A model generated the notes under the pieces. The model made no database searches. It was not told the origin of the DNA and saw only the letters and a list, made by a program, of their open reading frames with translations. A stretch of 64,000 nt of DNA from Nonomuraea spiralis. Its GTDB lineage: Bacteria > Actinomycetota > Actinomycetes > Streptosporangiales > Streptosporangiaceae. The position numbers and the translations under genes are program-made. How positions within the stretch are numbered: the first letter of the stretch is position 1; the number at the start of each line of letters is the position of its first letter. Positions 1 through 7,870 of the stretch are shown here, piece by piece. The stretch is taken from assembly GCF_014648435.1 (NCBI RefSeq), contig NZ_BMRC01000021.1, positions 104,119 to 168,118 of the forward strand, read 5' to 3'.

Positions 1-1
1 G

Positions 2-1402
2 AACACCGCCCAGACGGTGACCCTGGCCGCCGCCCAGGACGCCGACAACGCCAACGGCACCCGTGCCTTCACCGTCGCCTCCACCGGCCTGACCTCCAAG
101 ACGGTCACCGCCACCGAGGCCGACGACGACGGCCAGCCGCCCACGGGCCACGTCGAGAACCCGTACGCCGGCGCCACCGGCTACGTGAACCCGCAGTGGA
201 AGGCCAAGGCCGCGGCCGAGCCCGGCGGCTCCGCCATCGCCAACACCTCCACCGCCGTGTGGATGGACCGCATCGCGGCCATCGCCGGCTCCTCCTCGGC
301 CATGGGCCTCCAGGCCCACCTGGACGAGGCCGTGGCCCAGGACGCCCTCAACGGCTCGGCCCCGCTGGCCGTGCAGTTCGTCGTCTACGACCTGCCCAAC
401 CGCGACTGCTCGGCCCTGGCCTCCAACGGCGAGCTGCTGATCGCCGAGAACGGCTTCAACCGCTACAAGGCCGAGTACATCGACGTGATCGCGAACATCC
501 TGCGCGACCCCAAGTACGCCAACCTGCGCATCGTCACGATCATCGAGCCCGACTCGCTGCCCAACCTGATCACCAACATCAACAACTTCCCGAAGTGCGC
601 CGAGGCCAACGGGCCCGGCGGCTACGTGGACGGCGTCCGGTACGCCCTGAACAAGCTGCACGCGATCACCAACGTCTACACCTACGTGGACGCCGCCCAC
701 CACGCCTGGCTCGGCTGGGACACGAACTTCACCCCCGCGGTGAACCTCTTCTACAACATGGCCGCGGGCACCACGGCCGGCGTGGACAGCGTGGACGGCT
801 TCATCGTCAACACCGCCAACTACTCGGCCACCAAGGAGCCGTACTTCACGATCAACACCATGGTGAACGGCCAGTCCGTCCGCCAGTCCAAGTGGGTCGA
901 CTGGAACTACTACGTGGACGAGTCCACCTTCGCCACGGCGCTGCGCACCGCGCTGGTCTCCAAGGGCTTCAAGTCCGGGCTCGGCATGCTGGTCGACACC
1001 TCGCGCAACGGCTGGGGCGGCACCGCCCGCCCGGGCGGCGCGAGCACCTCGACGGACGTGAACACGTTCGTCAACCAGTCGCGCGTCGACCGCCGCATCC
1101 ACGCCGGCAACTGGTGCAACCAGAGCGGCGCGGGCCTCGGCGCCCGGCCGACGCCCAGCCCCGAGGCCGGTTTCGACGCCTACGTCTGGATCAAGCCTCC
1201 GGGTGAGTCCGACGGCGCCAGCACCGACATCCCGAACGACGAAGGCAAGAAGTTCGACCGGATGTGCGACCCGACCTACACCGGCAACAACCTCAACGGC
1301 AACAACATGTCGGGCGCGCTGGCCGGCGCCCCGCTGTCGGGCCAGTGGTTCTCCGCCCAGTTCCGGGAGCTGGTCAGGAACGCCTACCCGCCCGTCAGCT
1401 AG
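2..1402 (+). CDS. Secreted GH6 cellobiohydrolase (exocellulase), 5' end missing
   Basis: This is the C-terminal part of a glycoside hydrolase family 6 cellulase; the reading frame is open to the left edge, so signal peptide and any N-terminal binding module lie outside. The first ~43 visible residues form the end of an Ig-like module closing with ATEADDD, followed by a Gly/Pro linker. The catalytic domain then shows family signature VYDLPNRDC, the catalytic-acid motif IIEPDSLPN, and the exo-type loop WIKPPGESDG near the C-terminus. GH6 enzymes release cellobiose from cellulose chain ends outside the cell; the long loops resemble Thermobifida Cel6B-type exocellulases rather than short endoglucanases (family knowledge). 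It ends at a strong hairpin shared with the convergent gene downstream. Confidence 0.93.
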   Translation, partial: NTAQTVTLAAAQDADNANGTRAFTVASTGLTSKTVTATEADDDGQPPTGHVENPYAGATGYVNPQWKAKAAAEPGGSAIANTSTAVWMDRIAAIAGSSSAMGLQAHLDEAVAQDALNGSAPLAVQFVVYDLPNRDCSALASNGELLIAENGFNRYKAEYIDVIANILRDPKYANLRIVTIIEPDSLPNLITNINNFPKCAEANGPGGYVDGVRYALNKLHAITNVYTYVDAAHHAWLGWDTNFTPAVNLFYNMAAGTTAGVDSVDGFIVNTANYSATKEPYFTINTMVNGQSVRQSKWVDWNYYVDESTFATALRTALVSKGFKSGLGMLVDTSRNGWGGTARPGGASTSTDVNTFVNQSRVDRRIHAGNWCNQSGAGLGARPTPSPEAGFDAYVWIKPPGESDGASTDIPNDEGKKFDRMCDPTYTGNNLNGNNMSGALAGAPLSGQWFSAQFRELVRNAYPPVS

Positions 1403-1460
1403 CCCGCTGAGCGGCCGGGGGCTCCGGGGCCCCCGGTCTCCGGCAGAGGGACCCGCCTGA

Positions 1461-1493
1461 CCCGGGCCCCTCGCCTGAACGAAGGGGCCCGGG
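1461..1493. terminator. Bidirectional terminator between convergent genes
   Basis: Perfect 10-bp GC stem, CCCGGGCCCC (1461-1470) with GGGGCCCGGG (1484-1493), and a 13-nt loop. It lies 58 nt after the cellulase stop and 17 nt beyond the end of the minus-strand DUF1992 gene, so it can serve both. Confidence 0.75.
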
Positions 1494-1510
1494 CCGGAAC
1501 CCGGGCCCCT

Positions 1511-1912
1511 TCACCGTCGGCTCTCGCGCCACTCCGACACGACGCTCTCGACGTCGAAGGGCATCAGGTTGAGCGGCGGCCCCGACAGGCCCTTCCTGAT
1601 CGCCTGCCGGATCTTCTCGTTGACCTCTTCGAGCACCTGCCGCACCTCGGTCTCGGACCTGGCCCCGCGGGCCTGCCGCAGCGCCTCCTCGGCCTCCTTG
1701 CGCAGCGCCAGCGTCGGGGGCAGCGGCATGGACAGCCCCTCGCTCTCCAGCTTCTGCTTGATCCACCACATCTCGTCGTGCGGCCGGTCGAGGCCGGGCA
1801 GCGGCTTGCCCGCGCCGGGCAGATCGTCGAACTGCCCGCGCTCGGTCGCCTCGCGGATCTGCCTGTCGACCCAGCTCTCGAACGGCATTCCGGGCGGCTT
1901 GCGGTCGGTCAC
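1511..1912 (-). CDS. DUF1992 / DnaJ-homologue subfamily C member 28-like protein
   Basis: Small protein of about 133 aa carrying the DUF1992 domain. The conserved opening PFESWVDRQIREA is followed by a DLPGAGKPL stretch and a helical, charged second half. No enzymatic function is established for the family; eukaryotic members are J-domain-linked, but no J domain is visible here. I place the start at the GTG at 1912 because AGAGGAG sits about 8 nt upstream; an in-frame GTG at 1930 overlaps the folP-like stop but has no good ribosome site. The ribosome site lies just inside/after the folP-like stop, so the two genes are probably translationally coupled. Confidence 0.85.
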   Translation of the reverse strand: MTDRKPPGMPFESWVDRQIREATERGQFDDLPGAGKPLPGLDRPHDEMWWIKQKLESEGLSMPLPPTLALRKEAEEALRQARGARSETEVRQVLEEVNEKIRQAIRKGLSGPPLNLMPFDVESVVSEWRESRR

Positions 1913-1926
1913 GGACGCGGCTCCTC

Positions 1927-2826
1927 TCACGCCAGATTGTGGCTCGGCGCGACCGGCCCGCGCCAGCCGAGCACGGCCTCGGTCATACGTACGGACGCGA
2001 CCGTCGCGGCCACGTCGTGCACCCGCAGGATCCGGGCGCCCTTGAGGATGGCGACCACGTTCGCGGCGATCGTGCCCTCCTTGCGCTCTCCCTGCGGGCG
2101 GTCGATGGTCTCGCCGATGAAGTCCTTGTTCGACAGCGCGACCAGGGTGGGGTAGCCGATCGCGGTGATCTCCTCCAGCCGCCGCGTCAGCTCAAGGGAG
2201 TGGAAGGTGTTCTTGTTCAGGTCGTGGCCCGGGTCGATGATGATCCGGTCGGGGGCGATGCCGGCCTTGAGCGCGAACTCGACCCGTTCGCGCAGGAAGC
2301 CGCCGACCTCGGAGACGACGTCGGTGTAGCTCGGGCGGAAGACCCTCTTGCCGGGGCCGCCGAGGCTGTGGGTGACCACCACGCCGGCGCCGGTCTCGGC
2401 CGCGACCTCGGCCAGGCCGGGTTCGCGCAGGCCGTTGGTGTCGTTGATGACGTCGGCGCCGGCTTCGAGCGCCGCCCTGGCGACCTCGGGGCGATGGGTG
2501 TCGACCGAGATCACGGCGTCGGTCGCGGCCCTGACCTCGGCGACCACGGGGGCCACGCGCTCGATCTCCTCCTCGACGCCGATCGCCGCCTGGGCCGCGC
2601 TGAAGGCGAACCCGCCGATGTCCACCCAGTCGGCGCCCTCTTCGACGGCCCGCACGCAGGCCGCGACCGCGCGGTCGAGCTCGTACGTGCGGCCCTGGTC
2701 GTGGAAGGAGTTGGGCGTCCGGTTGACGATGGCCATGATGGCGACCTGGTGTTCGAAATCGAACTCCCGCCGCCCGATGCGGCGGACCGGAGAGATGATC
2801 TCTGGGGGAATGTTTCCGCCGCTCAC
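1927..2826 (-). CDS. folP: FolP2-like dihydropteroate synthase homologue
   Basis: TIM-barrel protein of 299 aa in the pterin-binding (DHPS) family. It has the N-terminal AIVNRTPNSF strand, the internal ISVDTHRPEVA and VINDTNG pterin-site segments, and the C-terminal RVHDVAA motif. DHPS joins p-aminobenzoate to hydroxymethyl-dihydropterin diphosphate. However, the pABA loop, usually GGESTRPG, reads GGFAFSAA here, which places it with the mycobacterial FolP2 type; for that paralogue DHPS activity has not been demonstrated, to my knowledge. Activity is therefore uncertain. The start is a GTG preceded by GGAAGGGG. It is followed directly by the DUF1992 gene. Confidence 0.82.
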   Translation of the reverse strand: MSGGNIPPEIISPVRRIGRREFDFEHQVAIMAIVNRTPNSFHDQGRTYELDRAVAACVRAVEEGADWVDIGGFAFSAAQAAIGVEEEIERVAPVVAEVRAATDAVISVDTHRPEVARAALEAGADVINDTNGLREPGLAEVAAETGAGVVVTHSLGGPGKRVFRPSYTDVVSEVGGFLRERVEFALKAGIAPDRIIIDPGHDLNKNTFHSLELTRRLEEITAIGYPTLVALSNKDFIGETIDRPQGERKEGTIAANVVAILKGARILRVHDVAATVASVRMTEAVLGWRGPVAPSHNLA

Positions 2827-2860
2827 GTAGTGGCCCCTTCCGTCTCCTGCCGAGCCTACC

Positions 2861-2917
2861 CGCCGGGATCAGGAACGCCCGCCTGGGGCGGGACCGCACG
2901 CCGGGATCAGGAACGCC
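2861..2917. repeat. 19-bp direct repeat at the 3' end of the epimerase gene
   Basis: CGCCGGGATCAGGAACGCC occurs exactly at 2861-2879 and again at 2899-2917. The second copy contains the stop codon of the minus-strand epimerase gene. A 6-bp-stem hairpin CCCGCC-TGG-GGCGGG lies between the copies (2878-2892) and may help terminate that gene. Confidence 0.7.
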
Positions 2918-3956
2918 GGCCGGTCCCCGTCGCCAGTTCCCTGACCCGGCCGACCGACCCGCTGTCGGGCGCGAGCGGCGGGGTCTCCATGCCGGAGCCG
3001 TCGTGCAGGCCGTCGAGCAGCTCGCGCATGGCGTCCCAGGAGGAGTACCGCGGCCGCCAGCACAGGACGTCCCTGGCCCTGGCGGTCTTCATGACGGGGA
3101 TGCGCAGGGCCAGTTCGAGCAGCCCTGGAGAGGCGGGCACGAGCCGCAGGTGCCAGCCGGCCGCCATGAGCGTCCTGGCCAGCCAGGGCGTGACGGGCAT
3201 CGTCCGGGTGCCGAGGAGCTTGGCCAGGTCGGCGGGGTCGAGCACGGGCTCGGCGGCCAGGTTGAACGCCCCCGACACCGTACTGGTCACCGCCAGCCGG
3301 TACGCCTCGGCCGCGTCGTCGGCGTGCAGCACCTGCAACCGCAGCCCCGGCACGTCCGGCACGAACGGGATGCGGCCCGGCCGTACCAGCCGCCGGGGCA
3401 GGAACGGCCCGGCGAACAGCCGGCGCTGCTCGGTGGCCGCCGCCCGCTGGAAGATGAACCCCGGCCGCATCCGTACCACGCGGATCACCGGATGGTCGTG
3501 CTCGAAGACGTCGAGCACCCGCTCGACGTACGCCTTCTCCCGCCCGTACGCGGCGCCCGGCCAGCCGTGCGTGGGCCAGCTCTCGTCCACCGGGCGGTCC
3601 TTGGGGCCGGGCGAGTAGGCGCCGACCGAGGAGGCGTGGATCAGCGCGGGCACCCCGGCCTCGGCGACCGCGCGGAACACCCGCATGCTGCCCAGCACGT
3701 TCGCCCGCCAGGTCACGGCCGGATCCCTGGTCGGCTGGAACAACCACGCGAGGTGCACGACGGCGTCGGCGCCCTCGAAGACGCGCGCGAGGTCGCCGGT
3801 GGCGACGTCGGCCTGCCGCCATTCGGTGCGGTCGATGTGCCATTCCGGCAATCGGCGGGCCACGCCCACGATCGACGTCACGCTCTCGTCGGCGGCGAGC
3901 GCGCGTACGACGCTCGTGCCGACATTGCCGGTAGCCCCGACCACCACGACTCTCAT
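2907..3956 (-). CDS. NAD(P)-dependent epimerase/dehydratase (extended SDR)
   Basis: Extended short-chain dehydrogenase of 349 aa. The Rossmann glycine motif GATGNVG is at residues 7-13, followed by a conserved ADAVVHLAW strand, an ASSVGAY serine region and the catalytic YGREK (Tyr-x-x-x-Lys). These show an NAD(P)-dependent sugar-nucleotide or lipid-type epimerase/reductase fold; the substrate cannot be told. The start at 3956 is the ATG immediately before the Rossmann strand; a much longer open frame upstream runs antisense to nothing conserved and overlaps the dehydrogenase gene, so it was not used. It lies 41 nt downstream of the zinc alcohol dehydrogenase on the same strand and may be cotranscribed. 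Confidence 0.85.
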   Translation of the reverse strand: MRVVVVGATGNVGTSVVRALAADESVTSIVGVARRLPEWHIDRTEWRQADVATGDLARVFEGADAVVHLAWLFQPTRDPAVTWRANVLGSMRVFRAVAEAGVPALIHASSVGAYSPGPKDRPVDESWPTHGWPGAAYGREKAYVERVLDVFEHDHPVIRVVRMRPGFIFQRAAATEQRRLFAGPFLPRRLVRPGRIPFVPDVPGLRLQVLHADDAAEAYRLAVTSTVSGAFNLAAEPVLDPADLAKLLGTRTMPVTPWLARTLMAAGWHLRLVPASPGLLELALRIPVMKTARARDVLCWRPRYSSWDAMRELLDGLHDGSGMETPPLAPDSGSVGRVRELATGTGRRS

Positions 3957-3997
3957 GCACGCACCGCTGCCCGCCCTCCGGACGGCGAAACCCCAGG

Positions 3998-5179
3998 TCA
4001 GGGCTGGAGCAGGATCTTGATCGCGCCGTCCGACTTCTTCTGGAACATGTCGTACGCGTGCGGCGCCTCGGCCAGCGGCATGCGGTGGGTGGTGAGGTCC
4101 ATGACGCCGAGCGGGTCGGCGTCGTCGGTCACCAGCGGCATGAGCCGGCTGATCCACCGCCGTACGTGGGCCTGCCCCATGCGCAACGTGACGCCCTTGT
4201 CGAACATGCGCAACATCGGCAGCGGGTCGGTCATGCCGCCGTAGACGCCGATGACGGAGATGACGCCGCCGCGGCGGACCGAGTCGATGGCCTGGTTGAG
4301 CGCCGCGAGCCGGTCCACACCCGCGTGGGACATCAGCGGCGCGGCAACGGCGCCGGGCAGCAGCCCGGTGAGCGTCTGGGCGATCTTGGCGGCCGGTGAT
4401 CCGTGGGCCTCCATGCCGACCGCGTCGATCACCGAGTCGGTGCCGCGCCCGGAGGTGAGGTCCCGGATCGCCGCGGGCACGTCGGTCGTCTCGCTCGCGT
4501 CCACGACCTCGATGCCGTGGCGGCGGGCCATCTCCAGGCGTTTGGTGACGCCGTCCACGCCGATCACGCGGTGGCCGAGGTGGCGGGCGATGCGGGCGCA
4601 CATCTGGCCGATGGGCCCGAGACCGAGGACGGTGACGCTGCCGCCGTCCGGGATGTGCGCGTAGGCGACGGCCTGCCAGGCGGTCGGCAACACGTCGGAC
4701 AGGAACACGAAACGTTCGTCCGGCGGGCCCTCGGGCACCTTGATCGGGCCGAACTGGGCCTCGGGCACCCGCAGGAACTCGGCCTGGCCGCCGGGCACCT
4801 GGCCGTAGAGCTTGGTGTGGCCGAACAGCGCGGCGCCCATGCCCTGCTCCTTGACCTGCGTGGTCTCGCACTGGGCGTAGAGCTCCAGCCCGCACATGTG
4901 GCAATGGCCGCAGGAGATGTTGAACGGGATGACCACGCGGTCGCCTGGCTTGATGGTGGTGACGGCGGCTCCGACGGCCTCGACGACGCCCATGGGCTCG
5001 TGGCCCAGGATGTCGCCCTCGGCCATGAACGGGCCGAGGACCTCGTACAGGTGGAGGTCCGAGCCGCAGATGCCGGAGCTGGTCACCCTGATGACAGCGT
5101 CGTTGGGCTCCTTGATGGCCGGATCGGGGACCTCCTCGACCCGTACGTCGCGCTTGCCGTGCCAGGTGACGGCCTTCAT
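3998..5179 (-). CDS. Zinc-dependent alcohol/formaldehyde-type dehydrogenase (MDR)
   Basis: Medium-chain dehydrogenase of 393 aa. It shows the catalytic zinc motif GICGSDLH and GHEPMGVVE, a structural-zinc lobe with CGHCHMC followed by a fourth Cys, and the NAD-binding VLGLGPIGQM. Length and the long insertion after the structural zinc resemble the glutathione-independent formaldehyde dehydrogenase-like branch of COG1063, but the substrate is not determinable from sequence. The start at 5179 (MKAVTWHG) is supported by CTGGAGG upstream; the frame is open further upstream but has no conserved residues there. The gene is divergent from the secreted protease, with about 200 nt between them. Confidence 0.88.
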   Translation of the reverse strand: MKAVTWHGKRDVRVEEVPDPAIKEPNDAVIRVTSSGICGSDLHLYEVLGPFMAEGDILGHEPMGVVEAVGAAVTTIKPGDRVVIPFNISCGHCHMCGLELYAQCETTQVKEQGMGAALFGHTKLYGQVPGGQAEFLRVPEAQFGPIKVPEGPPDERFVFLSDVLPTAWQAVAYAHIPDGGSVTVLGLGPIGQMCARIARHLGHRVIGVDGVTKRLEMARRHGIEVVDASETTDVPAAIRDLTSGRGTDSVIDAVGMEAHGSPAAKIAQTLTGLLPGAVAAPLMSHAGVDRLAALNQAIDSVRRGGVISVIGVYGGMTDPLPMLRMFDKGVTLRMGQAHVRRWISRLMPLVTDDADPLGVMDLTTHRMPLAEAPHAYDMFQKKSDGAIKILLQP

Positions 5180-5375
5180 GACGCCTCCAGATGGGATTCG
5201 GACGGCACAAATGCCGCATACCCCCACATACGACTCCAAACGGCTTTACCGATCGCCGCTGGTCGAGCCCCACCGACGGCCCATAACACCGTGATAGGGG
5301 TGTTTTGACACGACCACTCCTCGTATTCGGACTCGTACCGTGCAGACACCCCCCTGTACGCGAGGAGACGTGCAA

Positions 5376-6755
5376 ATGCTCCCCAGAAAGACCGTGACGG
5401 CGGGAATCGCGATCGCCGTCACCATGATCAGCGTCCCCGCCCTGGCCTTCGCGGCGAAGGGCGCGACGGCCCAGGACGACACCCCCTACTCCATCGCCCA
5501 GGCCGATGCCAAGGCCGTCGCCGGCCCCCCGCAGGGCCTGGTCGACGCCATGAGCCGGGACCTCGGCATCTCCGGTCAGCAGGCCGAGGCCCGCCTCGTC
5601 AACGAGGCCGCGGCGGCCAACCTCGAACCCGCCCTGCGCGCCCAGTTAGGCGCCTCCTACGCCGGTTCCTGGGTGACCGGTCCCACCTCCACCCCGGTGA
5701 CCGCCACCACCGACAGCTCGCAGGTGGCCGCCATCGCCAGGACAGGTGTCCAGGCCCGCGTGGTCGCCCGCTCGCTGGGCAGCCTCGACCAGGTCAAGGC
5801 CACGCTCGACGCGGCCTCGACCAAGGCCCCGAAGACCGCGCCCGTCTGGTACGTGGACGTCGTCAACAACACCGTCGTCGTCCTCAGCTCCAGCCCCGCC
5901 AAGGCCGCCGCCTGGGTGAAGGCCAGCGGCGCCGACACCTCCGCCGTCCAGGTCGTACGCTCGGCCGAGAAGCCCACCTTGTTCTACGACGTACGCGGCG
6001 GCGACGCCTACTACATCGGCTCCGGCACGCGCTGCTCGGTCGGCTTCTCGGTGACCAAGGCCGGCTCGCAGGGCGGCTTCGTCAGCGCCGGCCACTGCGG
6101 CAACGCCGGTTCCAGCACGTCCGGCTCCAACCGGGTCGCCATGGGCACCTTCCGCGGCTCGTCCTTCCCCGGCAACGACTACTCCTGGGTCGAGGTCAAT
6201 GGCCAGTGGACCCCGACCGGCGTCGTGTACGGCTACAGCGCCGGCGTCCTGCCCGTCCGCGGCTCGACCGTGGCCCAGGTGGGTTCGGCCGTCTGCCGCG
6301 CCGGATCGACCACCGGCTACCACTGCGGCTCGGTCCAGCAGCTCAACACCAGCGTCACCTACCAGGAGGGCACCGTCTCCGGCGTGACGCGGACGAACGT
6401 CTGCGCCGAGCCCGGCGACTCCGGCGGCTCGTTCATCTCCGGTGACCAGGCCCAGGGCGTGACCTCGGGCGGCTCGGGCAACTGCAGCTCGGGCGGCACG
6501 ACGTACTTCCAGCCGGTCAACGAGATCCTGTCCACCTACGGCCTGACGCTCGCCACCCAGGGCGGCGGCCCCGGCCCGACCAGCACCCCGACCGTCACCA
6601 CCACCGTCCCGGGCGGCACGTGGGCCGCGGACACGACGTACGCGGCCGGCGCCACGGTGACGTACGGCGGCCAGACGTACCGCTGCCTCCAGGGGCACAC
6701 CGCGCAGCCGGGCTGGGAGCCGCCGAACGTGCCGGCTCTCTGGCAGCGGGCCTGA
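5376..6755 (+). CDS. Secreted streptogrisin-type S1 serine protease with chitin-binding module
   Basis: Prepro-protease of 459 aa. Residues 1-28 form a signal peptide, ~35-195 an alpha-lytic/streptogrisin propeptide that acts as folding chaperone, and ~200-392 the chymotrypsin-fold protease. The triad is visible: His240 in SAGHCG, Asp268 in NDYSW, Ser349 in GDSGGS, with paired cysteines around each. After a Gly/Pro/Thr linker, residues 415-459 form a CBM5/12-type chitin/cellulose-binding module with aromatic W/Y residues. It would mature outside the cell and act on insoluble, polymer-associated protein. ATG at 5376 follows GAGGAGA by 7 nt. A TTGACA hexamer at 5305 may be the -35 of its promoter; the -10 is unclear. 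Confidence 0.93.
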   Translation: MLPRKTVTAGIAIAVTMISVPALAFAAKGATAQDDTPYSIAQADAKAVAGPPQGLVDAMSRDLGISGQQAEARLVNEAAAANLEPALRAQLGASYAGSWVTGPTSTPVTATTDSSQVAAIARTGVQARVVARSLGSLDQVKATLDAASTKAPKTAPVWYVDVVNNTVVVLSSSPAKAAAWVKASGADTSAVQVVRSAEKPTLFYDVRGGDAYYIGSGTRCSVGFSVTKAGSQGGFVSAGHCGNAGSSTSGSNRVAMGTFRGSSFPGNDYSWVEVNGQWTPTGVVYGYSAGVLPVRGSTVAQVGSAVCRAGSTTGYHCGSVQQLNTSVTYQEGTVSGVTRTNVCAEPGDSGGSFISGDQAQGVTSGGSGNCSSGGTTYFQPVNEILSTYGLTLATQGGGPGPTSTPTVTTTVPGGTWAADTTYAAGATVTYGGQTYRCLQGHTAQPGWEPPNVPALWQRA

Positions 6756-6805
6756 CGCCCTAGAACGTCCAGGCGGAGAAACCCCCTCCTCAACCTGGGC
6801 CGCGC

Positions 6806-6849
6806 GGCCGGATGATGTCCCACTCCTCCGTCAGGGACATCATCCGGCC
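6806..6849. terminator. Strong hairpin terminator between protease and ispG-like gene
   Basis: Perfect 16-bp inverted repeat: 6806-6821 (GGCCGGATGATGTCCC) pairs with 6834-6849, with a 12-nt loop. It lies 50 nt after the protease stop. The stop codon of the minus-strand ispG-like gene (6840-6842) sits inside the right arm, so the shortened ispG ends within the terminator itself. Confidence 0.85.
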
Positions 6850-7694
6850 CTATGCGTCCGGGCCCTCCCCGGCCCGTCGACCAGGCGGCGCCGAAGCCCC
6901 AGCGACTCCAGGATCCCGATCCCGACCTTGACCTCCTCGACCGGAGGCGCGGACAACGAGACCCGGATCGTGTCGCCGATGCCCTCGTCGAGCAGGATCC
7001 CGAACGCGACCGCCGACCTGATCGCGCCCTGCATGAGCGGCCCCGCCTCGGTGACACCGAGGTGCAGCGGGTATTCGCAGCTCCGGGCCAGCATCCGGTA
7101 GGCCGCCGTCATCACCTGCGGGTCGTGGTGCCTGACGGAGATCTTGATGTCGCGGAAGCCGTGCTCCTCGAACAGCGAGCACTCCCACAGCGCCGACTCC
7201 ACCAGCGCCGCCGGCGTGGCCTTGCCGTGCTTGCGCAGCAGCCGGGGGTCGAGCGAGCCGGCGTCGACTTCGATCCGGATGGGCACCCCCGCGTCGGACG
7301 CGGCCCGCGCGATCTCGCCCACCTTGTCGTCGAACTTCTTGATGTCCCCCGGATTGACCCGGACCGCCGCGCAGCCCGCCTCGATGGCGGCGAGGACGTG
7401 ACGCGGCTGGAAGTGGACGTCGGCGACGACCGGGATCCGCGCCTTGCGCGCGATGGCCGGCAGCGCGTCGGCGTCGTCCTGGGTCGGCACGGCCACGCGT
7501 ACGATCTGGCAGCCCGCCGCCGTCAGCTCGGCGATCTGCCGCAACGTCGCGTCGGCGTCGGCCGTCACCGTGGTCGTCATCGACTGCACCGAGACGGGCG
7601 CGTCACCGCCCACCGGCACCGACCCCACCATGACCTGCCTGGACGCCCTCCGCGCCCGATGTCGCACCGGCAGTCCGAGATCTACAGCGGCCAC
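6840..7694 (-). CDS. ispG: IspG-like (GcpE) TIM-barrel protein lacking the iron-sulfur domain
   Basis: Homologue of 4-hydroxy-3-methylbut-2-enyl diphosphate synthase, the penultimate MEP-pathway enzyme. The N-terminal TIM barrel is intact: VSVQSMTTT, ADVHFQP, VNPGDIKKF, HLGVTEAGP and DTIRVSLSAPP are all present. The protein stops after GILESLGLR plus about 15 non-conserved residues, at 284 aa instead of the usual ~380. The whole C-terminal domain with the CPSCGR and later cysteine that hold the [4Fe-4S] cluster, and NGPGE, is absent. It cannot be an active IspG on its own; either a decaying paralogue or a barrel-only variant. The GTG start at 7694 is backed by AAGGAG. It diverges from the encapsulin operon, so the two probably share a promoter region. 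Confidence 0.88.
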   Translation of the reverse strand: MAAVDLGLPVRHRARRASRQVMVGSVPVGGDAPVSVQSMTTTVTADADATLRQIAELTAAGCQIVRVAVPTQDDADALPAIARKARIPVVADVHFQPRHVLAAIEAGCAAVRVNPGDIKKFDDKVGEIARAASDAGVPIRIEVDAGSLDPRLLRKHGKATPAALVESALWECSLFEEHGFRDIKISVRHHDPQVMTAAYRMLARSCEYPLHLGVTEAGPLMQGAIRSAVAFGILLDEGIGDTIRVSLSAPPVEEVKVGIGILESLGLRRRLVDGPGRARTHRAG

Positions 7695-7805
7695 CTGTCC
7701 AGCTCCTTTCGAACGGTGCGCGAGGCCACGGGCAACGGGGCCGTCAAGACTTCCACCCGGCGGTGTTGCGACGAGTCAAAAGAACAGTTGAAAGGCCCAA
7801 GACAC

Positions 7806-7835
7806 TTTACACGCTCTGTATTCAAGTAGTAACTA
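7806..7835 (+). promoter_or_regulatory. Candidate promoter of the encapsulin/terpene operon
   Basis: In the divergent gap 7695-7870, TTTACA (7806-7811) and TAACTA (7830-7835) are separated by 18 nt and lie 35 nt upstream of the first start codon. This is the most A+T-rich part of the gap. Sigma-70-like matches are imperfect, so this is a prediction only. Confidence 0.4.
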
Positions 7836-7870
7836 TTGGTAGTGCGTCCCGACCAGAAGGAGCCGCGCGG

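Noticed and set aside
196..1206. Arg/Pro-rich open frame of ~336 codons inside the cellulase gene
   Set aside because: Same strand, other frame of a well-supported GH6 gene; composition is that of a high-GC shadow frame.
1939..3618. 559-codon plus-strand open frame across folP and the epimerase
   Set aside because: Antisense to two conserved genes and lacking any motif.
3957..5375. Long N-terminal extension of the epimerase gene
   Set aside because: It runs out of frame through the alcohol dehydrogenase gene on the same strand and shows no conserved sequence before the Rossmann motif.
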